NCBI RefSeq assembly: GCF_019423325.1
Contig: NZ_JAHZBQ010000002.1
Span: 124,001 to 188,000 of the forward strand
Origin: Campylobacter sp.
Lineage (GTDB): Bacteria > Campylobacterota > Campylobacteria > Campylobacterales > Campylobacteraceae
DNA: 64,000 bases
Reading direction: 5' to 3'
This document shows, piece after piece, positions 34,443-43,340 of this stretch (positions within the stretch are counted from its first letter, which is position 1; every line of letters starts with the position of its first letter). Under the pieces are notes generated by a model that saw nothing but the letters and a program-made list of their open reading frames with translations, was not told the origin of the DNA and made no database searches. The position numbers and the translations under genes are program-made.

Positions 34443-34466
34443 CGCCCTTTGAAATTTAGGAAAGCT

Positions 34467-35225
34467 ATGAGTAAATTTGAAATTTTCAGATCGACCCTCC
34501 CCGTGATGATGGGCTACGTGCCGCTGGGGCTGGCGTTTGGCATCTACGGCATTAGCCAAGACCTGCCCGTATGGGCGCTGGCGCTAACCTCGCTGCTGAT
34601 ATACGCAGGAAGCGTGGAGTTCGTGCTGATCGCCTTCATCGTAACCCACGCCTCGCTCGTAGATACCTTCGTCGTGGCGTTTTTGCTAAATTTTCGCCAT
34701 TTTTTCTACACGATGTCGCTGCTGGACGAGCTGCGCTTCGTGCGTCATAAAATTTACGCCGTATATGCCCTTACGGACGAAACCTTTGCTCTGCTAAAAG
34801 CGCACGCTTTTTTGCGCCCCGAGGAGCTTAGCGGCAAGCAGCCCGTAACGCCGCAAAGACTAAAAGAGCTTGATCTGCTCTATAATCTAACCGCGGTTTT
34901 AAATCAATCCTACTGGGTTGCGGGCGTCGTTGCAGGGGCTGTTTTGGGAGCAAACTTAAAGCTTGATTTTAGCGGGGTCGAGTTTAGCCTGACGGCGCTT
35001 TTTGCGATTCTAACCTATGAGGTTTTCAAAGCAAATCCGCAATATAAAGTGCTATTTCTGGGCTTTGCCTGCGCGTTTGCGGGGCTTTTTATCTTTCCTA
35101 CAAAATACTTTTTATTCGGCACTCTGATTTTCGGCACAGCGGTATTGCTGCTCTTTCGCAAATACTTCGAGCGACCTTCGCACGCGGGACGCAGGCTGCG
35201 AAAGTTCCTAAAAAGGAGCAGGTAG
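34467..35225 (+). CDS. azlC: AzlC-family branched-chain amino acid exporter, large subunit
   Basis: A 252-residue membrane protein. The N-terminus has the AzlC pattern PVMMGYVPLGLAFGIYG, followed by SLLIYAGSVEFVLIAF and FLLNFRHFFYTMSLLDEL. With AzlD it exports branched-chain amino acids or similar compounds. The ATG at 34467 has AGGA 5 bases upstream; the TTG at 34449 is unlikely. It overlaps azlD by one base (TAGTG). Confidence 0.93.
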   Translation: MSKFEIFRSTLPVMMGYVPLGLAFGIYGISQDLPVWALALTSLLIYAGSVEFVLIAFIVTHASLVDTFVVAFLLNFRHFFYTMSLLDELRFVRHKIYAVYALTDETFALLKAHAFLRPEELSGKQPVTPQRLKELDLLYNLTAVLNQSYWVAGVVAGAVLGANLKLDFSGVEFSLTALFAILTYEVFKANPQYKVLFLGFACAFAGLFIFPTKYFLFGTLIFGTAVLLLFRKYFERPSHAGRRLRKFLKRSR

Positions 35226-35572
35226 TGGAAATTTTGCCCTATATCTTTCTAGCCTCGATCGCTACGATTTTGACGCGATTTTTGCCGCTGCTTCTTTTTA
35301 AGAAAAAGACTGCGAGTCCAAATCTGGCGTATCTGCAGAAAAACTCCGGACTTTTGATAATGGTCGTTTTGACGATCTATGCGCTTAAGACGATGCTGCC
35401 TAGCTTTTCGGGCGAGCGGACTTTTAGCGCAGACGTGCTGCAAACGGCAGCGCTGATACTTTGCCTGATTATGGCGTTTGTCGTGCATGCTAAATTCCGC
35501 AATTCGCTCGTTACGATAGCGCTTCCTACGCTAATATATATGGCGGCGCTACGCTTTTTATTGAATTATTGA
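35225..35572 (+). CDS. azlD: AzlD-family amino acid exporter, small subunit
   Basis: A 115-residue protein with about four spans; the typical ATILTRFLPLLLF start and NSGLLIMVVLTIYALK region are seen. The start is GTG at 35225 with AGGAG upstream inside azlC. It acts as partner of AzlC; both genes form a two-gene operon. Confidence 0.92.
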   Translation: MEILPYIFLASIATILTRFLPLLLFKKKTASPNLAYLQKNSGLLIMVVLTIYALKTMLPSFSGERTFSADVLQTAALILCLIMAFVVHAKFRNSLVTIALPTLIYMAALRFLLNY

Positions 35573-35641
35573 TAAATTTATAAGTTAGTTTTCGATAAAC
35601 TTCAAAAATTAATTTTTAAGTTTAAAAAAGGTTAAAGTTTT

Positions 35642-36994
35642 ATGAATTTTATCAGTCAAATGGTGCATAGCTTCGCCAAAAAATACGCCGCCGAAACTAT
35701 GCAAAAATCCCTATACAACTCCCTTAGAATCGACATCACGCAGGAAAATATCGCTAAAATTCCAAATCCCGATAAAAAATATATGCTCTACATGCACGTG
35801 CCATTCTGCCACACGTTTTGCCCGTACTGCTCCTTTCACAAATACGCCTACGAGCGCGGAGCGTGCAAGGCGTATTTCGGCGCGCTACGCACCGAGATGC
35901 AGCGCACGAAGGACGCGGGCTACGACTTTGAGACGCTTTATGTCGGCGGCGGCACGACGCTTATCGACGAGGATGAGCTAGCGCGCACGCTGGAGCTTGC
36001 CAAGTCGCTTTTTAGCATCAAAGAGGTCTCGTGCGAGAGCGACCCTAACCACATCGAGCCTGAGAGCTTGCTGCGATTTCGCGGGCTGATAGATCGCCTA
36101 AGCGTGGGGGTGCAGAGCTTTGATGATGATATTTTACGCAAAGCTTCACGCTACGACAAATTCGGCTCGGGCGAAATTTTGCAAGAAAAGCTATCCCGAG
36201 CGGTCGGAATTTTGCCGATTTTAAGCCTGGATTTGATCTTTAATTTTCCGTTTCAAACGCGCGAAATTTTACTTCGCGACATCGAAGCGGCAAAGGCGGT
36301 AAAACCGGAGCAGATCACGCTGTATCCGCTGATGAAATCGCCTTTGATGCGCGATCAAATAGCGCGAAGCCTCGGCGTTAGCAATGTAGACCGCGAGGAG
36401 GAGTTTTACTCTATCATCTGCAAGGAATTTGCAAGCTGGCGCCGCAGCAACGCATGGGCTTTCGCTCGCGAAAAATCAAATATGAGCGACGAGTACGTAG
36501 GCACAAACCACGAATACGTAGGCATCGGAAGCGGCGCGTTTAGCTTTTTAGACGGCAGGCTGCTCGTAAATGCGTTCAACCTCGAAGAGTACGCAAGCAG
36601 GGTGCGCAAAAACGAAAGCACCGTCATCGCCACTTGCGATTTTAGCAGATCCGAGCGCACAAAATACCTCTTTTTGACCGAGCTTTTCAACGGCGAGATC
36701 GATATCGCTAAATTTAACGCCGCAAACGATCTAAATTTGCGCCGCGAATTGGGCAGAGAGCTTAGCCTGCTAAGGCTTGCAGGAGCCGTGCGTATTGAGG
36801 GTGAGATCATCCACACGACGGAATTTGGCGCGTATTTGTGCCTTGTTTTGATGAAGGAATTTTACACCGGCATGGACAAGGTGCGCGCGGCGTTTCGCGA
36901 CGATGCCAAGATTAAGCGCGCAAAACAGCTCATCATTATGGACGAAAGCGAATCCGCCGCAGCTGGCGCGGCAAAAGGCGAGATAGCGTCGTAA
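35642..36994 (+). CDS. HemN/HemW-like radical SAM protein, 450 aa
   Basis: The radical SAM cluster motif CHTFCPYC (near residue 57) sits in MHVPFCHTFCPYCSFHKY, followed by YVGGGTTLIDEDEL, SCESDPNHI, LSVGVQSFDDDIL and the HemN C-terminal domain (EYVGIGSGAFSFLDG). It lacks the N-terminal extension of true HemN, so it could be a coproporphyrinogen dehydrogenase-like enzyme, a heme chaperone (HemW) or a heme-degrading HutW-type enzyme. The sequence does not decide. RBS is AAAGG; a 70-base gap separates it from azlD. Confidence 0.85.
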   Translation: MNFISQMVHSFAKKYAAETMQKSLYNSLRIDITQENIAKIPNPDKKYMLYMHVPFCHTFCPYCSFHKYAYERGACKAYFGALRTEMQRTKDAGYDFETLYVGGGTTLIDEDELARTLELAKSLFSIKEVSCESDPNHIEPESLLRFRGLIDRLSVGVQSFDDDILRKASRYDKFGSGEILQEKLSRAVGILPILSLDLIFNFPFQTREILLRDIEAAKAVKPEQITLYPLMKSPLMRDQIARSLGVSNVDREEEFYSIICKEFASWRRSNAWAFAREKSNMSDEYVGTNHEYVGIGSGAFSFLDGRLLVNAFNLEEYASRVRKNESTVIATCDFSRSERTKYLFLTELFNGEIDIAKFNAANDLNLRRELGRELSLLRLAGAVRIEGEIIHTTEFGAYLCLVLMKEFYTGMDKVRAAFRDDAKIKRAKQLIIMDESESAAAGAAKGEIAS

Positions 36995-37111
36995 ATTTTG
37001 CGCCCTGCCGCCGCTACTAGCGCTTGGACGCACCCGCGACTTAAGCGCAAATACCGTCTGGCATTTAAAACACAAACGAATTTTTGATTTCAAAATTTAG
37101 GAAACGCCGCA

Positions 37112-37465
37112 ATGAAACGCAGAATGATCAAGCTATTCATTTTATTTCTGTTTTTTGTCCTTGTATTTGAGCTCGTCGGCAATCTTTTTAACTTCGGGCA
37201 CTTCCCGTTTCATAATAGCTGCGAGGCGTTTATGATGATAAACCGCCATATAACCGGTGATTCAAACGATAGGTGCATAATGCAACTTATGGAGCAGGGC
37301 AACAAAAGAGATCTTTCGCTATATTACTATAAAACTAAATTTAATCTTGAGGAGCCATTGTCAGAGCTGGACGAAAAAGCTATAAAATTTTTAAATATTC
37401 CGAACTCGAAGATAATCACCGTAAATAAAGACGGCGTAGAAAAGAAATTTTTAATAAGCGATTAA
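37112..37465 (+). CDS. Small membrane-anchored protein, unknown
   Basis: A 117-residue protein with an N-terminal hydrophobic anchor (LFILFLFFVLVFELVGNLF) and a polar tail containing two Cys. RBS AGGAAACG precedes the ATG. It opens the AT-rich plus-strand cluster that includes two immunity-type genes, so it may belong to the same functional group, but the sequence itself has no recognised domain. Confidence 0.65.
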   Translation: MKRRMIKLFILFLFFVLVFELVGNLFNFGHFPFHNSCEAFMMINRHITGDSNDRCIMQLMEQGNKRDLSLYYYKTKFNLEEPLSELDEKAIKFLNIPNSKIITVNKDGVEKKFLISD

Positions 37466-37555
37466 ATTTAAATAGCAAAGAAGCCCTGCTTCAATTGCAA
37501 TATCAAAGCCTAACAAATTTAGAATTTTAAAATTTATAAAATTAAAGGAGGAGCA

Positions 37556-37831
37556 ATGAATAATCTAAAACTCATACAAAACTGGTATGCTTCCAAATGC
37601 GACGGAGAATGGGAACATCAATACGGCCTTACGCTGGAAACGGTCGATAACCCGGGCTGGTGGATCGAAATCGATGGCGAGAGCGGGAAAAAGCCGATAA
37701 AAATAAATGTCGATAGAGATGACGAGGATTGGTTTTTCGTCAATGCCACGGAAAACAAACTCAAAGGAAGTTGCGGAGCCGAAAATTTAGAGGAATTATT
37801 GGAGCATGTAGTAAAATGGCTTATGGATTAA
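37556..37831 (+). CDS. Imm53-family immunity protein
   Basis: A 91-residue protein matching the Imm53 pattern I know: an N-terminal LIQNWYASKCDGEWEHQYG, then LETVDNPGWWIEID, and a C-terminal LEELLEHVVKWL helix. Imm53 proteins are cytoplasmic antidotes to toxins of polymorphic or contact-dependent systems. RBS AAGGAGGAG is strong. No toxin gene is adjacent, so this is an orphan immunity gene, part of a run of small genes on the same strand. Confidence 0.87.
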   Translation: MNNLKLIQNWYASKCDGEWEHQYGLTLETVDNPGWWIEIDGESGKKPIKINVDRDDEDWFFVNATENKLKGSCGAENLEELLEHVVKWLMD

Positions 37832-37860
37832 AATTTAGCAAGACAAATAAAGGAGCCTAG

Positions 37861-38397
37861 ATGATCGAAGTCGAGATAAAAAATGAATCTTGCAAAAAGA
37901 CTGAAGTTACGCTTGCAAATATCGAAATTGTTAAGGACGCCGTACAGGAATCCGCCTATAAAAGCTTTAAGGGCAGCTATCTGTTTTTTGATATTTACGG
38001 CGAGATAGATAGGGATTTTCGCGTGCTTGGAGCAATTGGCGAAGGAGATGAAAACAATATCCGAAAAATAGATCTTAAAAAATATGAAAAAAGCTCCGTA
38101 GGCGCCACCGACATATCGCAAGATATGGAGGGCGTGGAATTCTGCACCTATTTTAAGCTGGATCAAAGTGAAATTTTAAAGCAAATATTATATTATATAG
38201 CCTATGAAAGATTTGAAGGCGGCTATTACGCAAAGGGTAAATTTATAGGCAAAAACAGCGGCGATCTTGTTTTTATCGGCATCTGCGGCGATATAAAAAA
38301 TTGCGCCGAAATAAAGAGCGTCGATTTAGATGAAATACTAAAAAGTATGCCTAAACTCTCGGAATCAAATAATTTTTATATTAGCGAGTTTATATGA
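37861..38397 (+). CDS. Unknown 178-aa acidic protein in the immunity cluster
   Basis: A soluble protein, Lys/Glu/Asp-rich, with segments ESAYKSFKGSYLFFDIYGEI and YYAKGKFIGKNSGDLVFIGI that look like two related beta-rich halves. RBS AAAGGAG 6 bases upstream of the ATG. It starts 29 bases after the Imm53 gene and is surely co-transcribed. Size, acidity and context suggest an immunity protein; I do not recognise the family. Confidence 0.7.
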   Translation: MIEVEIKNESCKKTEVTLANIEIVKDAVQESAYKSFKGSYLFFDIYGEIDRDFRVLGAIGEGDENNIRKIDLKKYEKSSVGATDISQDMEGVEFCTYFKLDQSEILKQILYYIAYERFEGGYYAKGKFIGKNSGDLVFIGICGDIKNCAEIKSVDLDEILKSMPKLSESNNFYISEFI

Positions 38398-38463
38398 GAT
38401 CAACCAAACAGATCGATGAGGTAAATTCTATCGCCAACCGATTAAATTTAAAAAGGAGATACT

Positions 38464-39096
38464 ATGAAATTTAAAATTTTAAAACCGAATGAACTATACG
38501 GCTGGGTTTTTAACAAAGATGAAGAACTTTATAAGGCTTTAGGATTTGATTGCTGGATGGATTCGTTTATTCGCATATTAGCTCAAATTCCCGGTACCAG
38601 AAAAAAAGATATTTTGGATTACCTTGAATATGAAATCTTTGATTGGTACGAATGGTTTGAACTACATTGGATTATCCAAAGCGACTATAAGCTAGCGGAC
38701 GAAGATAATCCTGAAATTTCAGCCTATCCGACATACGCGGGAGAATACTTCGGAGTAATGGGACAGCTATTTTTAGGGGGTATGATAGACTTCGGCATAG
38801 AGGGCGAAAATTTAAGAAAGAAATGGGCTGACTTCGATACGAATTTATCCAAGATCGATCTAGGGATGTCGCTTTATGAGAAGTGGATCTATTTTAGAGA
38901 TAATTTCTTTTTTGGGTATAAATTTTTAGAGGAGGATAACATAACTCCCAAAGCAGAGATAACCTGGAAAAATCCCGATACCTGGAGTAGATTTAGCCAC
39001 TGGATGTGTATGACTAAGGCGGGCAAAGAGTATCGTGATAAAATTTTAAAGCCGAGGCTTTATGAAAAGTATAAAGATGTGAGTATAGAGGTGTAA
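38464..39096 (+). CDS. Unknown 210-aa Trp/Tyr-rich protein in the immunity cluster
   Basis: A soluble, acidic, strikingly aromatic protein (WVF, CWMD, DWYEWFELHWI, WSRFSHWMCM). The ATG has AAAAAGGAG upstream. Such aromatic acidic proteins of about 200 residues are common among immunity proteins, and the flanks support it, but the family is not recognised. No signal peptide or membrane span. Confidence 0.7.
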   Translation: MKFKILKPNELYGWVFNKDEELYKALGFDCWMDSFIRILAQIPGTRKKDILDYLEYEIFDWYEWFELHWIIQSDYKLADEDNPEISAYPTYAGEYFGVMGQLFLGGMIDFGIEGENLRKKWADFDTNLSKIDLGMSLYEKWIYFRDNFFFGYKFLEEDNITPKAEITWKNPDTWSRFSHWMCMTKAGKEYRDKILKPRLYEKYKDVSIEV

Positions 39097-39165
39097 TTTA
39101 GCGATTACAAATAACGAAAAATTTATTATGAACATGTTTAATCTAGCAAGCAAAAAGGACTTCAA

Positions 39166-39963
39166 ATGACCATCTTACCAATATCAACCTTCGACAATGA
39201 CTTACAAAGAGGCGATATTATAAAATTTAACGACGATGAGCTTATGGTCTGCGATGAGCGCTGTTTCTGGACAGAAAATCCTTGCCTTTTAAATTTAAAA
39301 GATAACAGATATTTTGAGCTTTCTGATGAGATGCTATCAAGCAAAGCGGGGTTTGTAGTGGATAAGGGGCAATTGATTCGTAATTTAGCAAATTTCGGCA
39401 TCAATGCGATCCCCCAGGAGGTATTTATATGCTCCGATAATTACCTTAGTAGCGATGAACTGAAAGATTACAAAGAAGACTGCGACGAAACAATCCCCGG
39501 TTTCAGACTGATAAAACCTAGGGATAAATTTGGACGCAATAGACGCATAAAGAGGAATCTAATGAAAAAATTTAGTATTCCTCTATTGAAATTTCGCGGA
39601 AAGATCGAGGTCGGAGATATTATCGAATGTAGAAAATCCTGCTATCCATACGAGAAAAATGTAAATTTTGTCGTAGTAAAAGCAAAAGACGATGATGGAG
39701 TAAATTTTATAAAATTGATCGTAATTAGCGGCTACAAGGCAGGTTTATGGGTTCTGCCGTTTTTATTTAAAACAGATAAAAATATGGTAGAAGCGGACTG
39801 GCTAATTAAAAATTGGAAATATATTTTTTATAGGTGCTGTGATATAAGGCACACCTACGTAAATTTGCAAAACCGAAAGGAGGTTTTAAATTTTACCGAT
39901 AAAGAGTTGGAAAATTTTATAAAAATAAAGCGAAAGAGATTAAAATTTAAAAATAAGAAGTGA
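39166..39963 (+). CDS. Imm45-like immunity protein with N-terminal extension, 265 aa
   Basis: The C-terminal half (about residues 140-240) shows the Imm45 pattern as I know it: IEVGDIIEC, a VNFVVVKAKDDDG strand, LIVISGYKAGLWVLPF, then ADWLIKNWKYIFY and a closing CDIRHTYV. The N-terminal half starts LQRGDIIKFNDDELMVCDE and may be a divergent copy of the same domain. That makes it a possible two-domain immunity protein. RBS AAGGAC upstream of ATG. The toxin partner is not in the window. Confidence 0.72.
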   Translation: MTILPISTFDNDLQRGDIIKFNDDELMVCDERCFWTENPCLLNLKDNRYFELSDEMLSSKAGFVVDKGQLIRNLANFGINAIPQEVFICSDNYLSSDELKDYKEDCDETIPGFRLIKPRDKFGRNRRIKRNLMKKFSIPLLKFRGKIEVGDIIECRKSCYPYEKNVNFVVVKAKDDDGVNFIKLIVISGYKAGLWVLPFLFKTDKNMVEADWLIKNWKYIFYRCCDIRHTYVNLQNRKEVLNFTDKELENFIKIKRKRLKFKNKK

Positions 39964-39969
39964 TATAAT
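39964..39969 (+). promoter_or_regulatory. -10 box before the 90-aa membrane gene
   Basis: TGATATAATG contains a perfect TATAAT with extended TG, immediately after the stop codon of the Imm45-like gene and 57 bases before the next start. It suggests that the next gene has its own promoter. Confidence 0.5.
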
Positions 39970-40026
39970 GCCTCGCCAATCGACATTATCAATATATACG
40001 GGCAAGAATACACACAAGGAGAAAAT

Positions 40027-40299
40027 ATGGTTAAAGTATTAAAATTTATAATTTGCACTGTAGTAGTTTTGTTATTATTTATAATTTATGAAAGTACTTT
40101 GTGTGCAAAGTGCGATTATACGTTTTTTGTAGAGGAGAGGCTTATGGGTAGATTATTGATAGCAATCGATACAAATGATATAAATTTAGTAAGATATGTT
40201 GCCGTCCAGGGCAGAGTTTGCAAGAAAGCCGATGTCCATAATAGAGCGCTTAAAGAATTAAGAAAAATGGAATCGGAAAATAACAGAACTAATGAGTAA
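40027..40299 (+). CDS. Small single-span protein, 90 aa
   Basis: An N-terminal hydrophobic span (FIICTVVVLLLFIIY) is followed by a short polar tail. The segment LLIAIDTNDINLVRYVAVQG has the look of a single ankyrin-like helix pair. RBS AAGGAGA is good. It belongs to the AT-rich accessory cluster. Function unknown. Confidence 0.6.
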   Translation: MVKVLKFIICTVVVLLLFIIYESTLCAKCDYTFFVEERLMGRLLIAIDTNDINLVRYVAVQGRVCKKADVHNRALKELRKMESENNRTNE

Positions 40300-40459
40300 A
40301 CCGGTTTTTGCGGAACATAAAAAGAGATATGAAAGAAGCGAAATTTACAAGACGACTTTCTTGCTTTATCTTTACGCGCTTATCTGTTACCGCTACTATC
40401 CCGATACTCCGCCGTTTTTTAAAATTTCAGACGTAGCGCTAATTTATGCGCGCATTTAA
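40292..40459 (+). CDS. Possible short gene or remnant, 55 aa
   Basis: An ATG overlapping the end of the 90-aa gene by 8 bases opens a 55-codon frame (begins SKPVFAEHKKRYERSEIYK and ends DVALIYARI). There is an in-frame stop at 40457-40459. No strong ribosome site; overlap could allow coupling. It may be a small gene or the remains of a larger one. Low confidence. Confidence 0.3.
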   Translation: MSKPVFAEHKKRYERSEIYKTTFLLYLYALICYRYYPDTPPFFKISDVALIYARI

Positions 40460-40776
40460 ATACTGCATGGAATTCTAAAACTCCGCGTGAAATTTTAAAA
40501 TTTCAAATCCTTTACGTCTTGCTAAATTTCTAAATTTTACAGTTTCAAATTTCGCAAACTAAATTCCGCATAAGATTATCGTATAAAGCCAGCTTGCCGC
40601 GAGCACGCCACAAACGAACCTCTAAATTCCGTCGCGCGCCCGCTTTGGCGCAAGCAGCTAGCTGTCTTGCACGAGCGGGCAACTTCGCGCGCAGGCTTTA
40701 AGCTACTCAAACTAGCGGCGCAAAGTAATTTAAGTAGCTATACGGCGAAATTTACGCCAAAGCCTCGCCGCGAGCT
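40460..40776. other. Non-coding gap after the accessory cluster
   Basis: No gene seen in 317 bases. AT words (GAAATTTTAAAATTTC) and GC-rich chunks alternate as in other gaps of this genome. Confidence 0.5.
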
Positions 40777-41508
40777 TTATTGAAGCACCTTGCCTAAAAT
40801 CCCTGCGCCTTTGCCGACGGCGCTGCCGCGAAGCGCGCTTTCTTTTTCCCTCATCACCGCAAATAGCCCATCCAGCGTCTTTTGCGTGATGTAATCATTC
40901 AAGTCCTCGCCCTGCTTAGGCAGATATTCGCTCGCACCCAGCCCGCGCGCGATGTTTTGCACCGCCTCATTGCCCGCGATCTTATTTTGCGCGAAGGAAT
41001 TTAGCCCGTTATACGCCGTCGCAAAGCTGTTTTTGCTCATCATGTCGCTTACGATCGGTCTAAAAACCGCCCGCAGCTTCGCGCCCGATTTGCTCTGCAA
41101 ATACTCGCTAAGCGCCGTGTCGCCGCCGCCGATGAGCTTTTTAACGTCGGCATCGCTCATCGATTTCAGATCTTGCAAAAATATCTTGCTCGCGCCGCTC
41201 ACCGCCTTGGTAGCGGCATCGTTCATACTCACGACGAGCTCGCGCTCCCATTTATCACCGCCTACCTTTCTCGCAAGCTTCGCAGCAGCCTTCAGCGAAG
41301 GAGGAAGCTCGATTTTAGCGGTCTTGCTGTGGATGTAGCCTTTGGCGAGCTCGGCTACGGCGCGGTTCGTGGCGGAAGCGAGCAGCTCTTTGTAGTTTCC
41401 GCTCTGAGTCGCACCGAGCACGTCCGCGCCCTGCTTTAAAATATCCGTCACGTCCGCATGCGCAAGCGACAGCGCCGCAGCGGCGAGCAAAATCATAAAT
41501 TTTTTCAT
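40777..41508 (-). CDS. DUF4197 family periplasmic protein
   Basis: A 243-residue secreted protein: signal peptide with cleavage after SLAHA, then an all-helical domain. The DUF4197 pattern is visible in LPPSLKAAAKLARKVGGDKWERELVVSMNDAA, FRPIVSDMM and the C-terminal LNDYITQKTLDGLFAVMREKE. ATG 41508 has AAAGG upstream; the ten-codon-longer frame would destroy the signal peptide. The family's function is unknown. Confidence 0.85.
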   Translation of the reverse strand: MKKFMILLAAAALSLAHADVTDILKQGADVLGATQSGNYKELLASATNRAVAELAKGYIHSKTAKIELPPSLKAAAKLARKVGGDKWERELVVSMNDAATKAVSGASKIFLQDLKSMSDADVKKLIGGGDTALSEYLQSKSGAKLRAVFRPIVSDMMSKNSFATAYNGLNSFAQNKIAGNEAVQNIARGLGASEYLPKQGEDLNDYITQKTLDGLFAVMREKESALRGSAVGKGAGILGKVLQ

Positions 41509-41981
41509 ATTGCAACCTTTGGATAAAATTTGCGCCATTATGCCAAACTGCGGTAAACGCTCAGCCTGCGCTCGGTTTAAATTTACGCGCTGTGCGGGCG
41601 AGCTGAGATAAAATTTAGGCTAAATTTTAAAGCGGCTTCGAGTTAAATTTTAAACGTCAAATTTCAAAGCTAAATTTAACGGGCAAAATTTAAAGATAAA
41701 ATTTGGCGGCGGCGGACTTTGCGCGCTTGCGGTTAAATTTAAAAGCGACGCTATGACGAGCTAAAATTTTAAAACCGCATTGCGCCTGAGTGCCATTTAA
41801 AATTTACGCAGCGCACACGATGCCAGCGTAAGGCACATAAGGTGAATTATAGCGATGAGCTGTATATCCTCAGCACAAACGATTAAAATTTTATCAAAGC
41901 AGCCAAAAAGCTCGCCGTAAATTTAAAGAGTTTAAATTTAAAAGCGAGCTGCCGCTTTTGACAAAATAAAGCGAGTTAAGC
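41509..41981. other. Long non-coding gap dominated by AT palindromic words
   Basis: No gene in 470 bases. AAATTTTAA, TAAATTTA and AAATTTAAA occur at intervals of roughly 20-30 bases (for example near 41616, 41645, 41670, 41690, 41725, 41765, 41800, 41920), separated by GC-rich pieces. It is the densest example of the filler type discussed in the findings. Confidence 0.6.
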
Positions 41982-43340
41982 TTAAACCAGACCTTGATCC
42001 AGCATCGCATCGGCTACGCGGCGAAAGCCCGCGATGTTTGAGCCCAACACGAGGTTGCCCTCCGCGCCGAATTCCTTCGAGGTCTCGTAGCTGGTGCGAA
42101 ATATGTGGCGCATAATCTCGCGCAGCTTACTATCGACCTCCTCGAAGCTCCACGACGCCATCTGCGCGTTTTGCGCCATCTCAAGCCCGCTCGTAGCCAC
42201 GCCGCCCGCATTCGCCGCTTTCGCAGGGCCGAAAAGAAAGTCTTTTTGCGCGAGCATAAAATCGATCGCCTCAAGCGTGCTTGGCATATTCGCGCCCTCG
42301 CAAACCATGCGACATCCGTTGACATAGAGAGTCTTTACGTCTTGCAGATTAAGCTCATTTTGCGTAGCGCTCGGAAACGCCGCGTCGCACGGTACGCTCC
42401 ACACGCCGTTGCGGCCTGCGGGATAGGCGCTTACGGGGATAAATTTTGCGTTAGGACGCTCCTTGATATATTCGCAAAGCCCCACGCGCAGCTGCTCTTT
42501 TAGCTTTTTAAGAAGCGCCACGTCGATTCCCTCGGCATCATAGATAAAGCCCGTAGAATCGCTTACGGTGACGGGTTTGGCCTGCATTTGATATAGCTTT
42601 TCGGCTGTGTAGATCGCGACGTTGCCGGCGCCTGAAATTGTGCAAATTTTGCCGTGCAGCGAATCGCCTCTGGTAGCGAGCATCTCGTTTGCAAAATAGA
42701 CCGATCCGTAGCCCGTAGCCTCGGTGCGCGCAAGGCTGCCGCCCCAGCTTAGCCCCTTGCCCGTAAGCGCGCCGTCGAATCTGCGGGTGAGCTTTTTATA
42801 CGCGCCGTACATATAGCCGATCTCGCGACCGCCCACGCCGATGTCGCCTGCGGGCACGTCGGTATTGGAGCTGATTAGGCGGTGAAGTTCAAGCATAAAA
42901 GCTTGACAAAATCTCATAATCTCGCCGTCGCTCTTGCCCTTGGGATCGAAATTTGCACCGCCTTTTGCGCCGCCGATATTAAGACCCGTGAGGGAATTTT
43001 TAAAAATTTGCTCAAACCCTAAAAATTTTAAAACGCCCAAATTTACGCTCGGATGAAAGCGCAGGCCGCCTTTGTAAGGACCCAGAGCGGAGTTAAACTC
43101 TATGCGGTATCCCGTATGCACGCAGGGCTCGCCGCCGTCGCTCATATAGACGACGCGAAACATCATCGTGCGCTCGGGCGCCAAAATACGCTCTAAAATT
43201 TTATTTTTCACGTATCGCTCATCGCGCTTTAGAAGCGGTATGAGCGAGTATAAAATCTCGGTCGATGCCTGGATAAAGACCTCCTGACCGGGATTGGCAC
43301 GCTTTAAATTTAGCAGCAAGCCGTCGATGTAAGACTTCAT
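41982..43340 (-). CDS. gdhA: NADP-specific glutamate dehydrogenase
   Basis: A 452-residue enzyme interconverting 2-oxoglutarate, ammonia and glutamate. Conserved: GYRIEFNSALGPYKGGLRFH, GGAKGGANFDPKGKSDGEIMRFCQ with the catalytic Lys, DVPAGDIGVGGREIGYMYG and the dinucleotide site ISGAGNVAIYTAEKL. Hexameric class by length. GGAGGAACT precedes the ATG, which overlaps the mqnA stop codon (ATGA). Confidence 0.97.
   Translation of the reverse strand: MKSYIDGLLLNLKRANPGQEVFIQASTEILYSLIPLLKRDERYVKNKILERILAPERTMMFRVVYMSDGGEPCVHTGYRIEFNSALGPYKGGLRFHPSVNLGVLKFLGFEQIFKNSLTGLNIGGAKGGANFDPKGKSDGEIMRFCQAFMLELHRLISSNTDVPAGDIGVGGREIGYMYGAYKKLTRRFDGALTGKGLSWGGSLARTEATGYGSVYFANEMLATRGDSLHGKICTISGAGNVAIYTAEKLYQMQAKPVTVSDSTGFIYDAEGIDVALLKKLKEQLRVGLCEYIKERPNAKFIPVSAYPAGRNGVWSVPCDAAFPSATQNELNLQDVKTLYVNGCRMVCEGANMPSTLEAIDFMLAQKDFLFGPAKAANAGGVATSGLEMAQNAQMASWSFEEVDSKLREIMRHIFRTSYETSKEFGAEGNLVLGSNIAGFRRVADAMLDQGLV

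Noticed and set aside
37112..40459. CRISPR array or insertion sequence in the AT-rich cluster
   Set aside because: No regularly spaced repeats, no transposase frame and no terminal inverted repeats seen here or elsewhere in the window.
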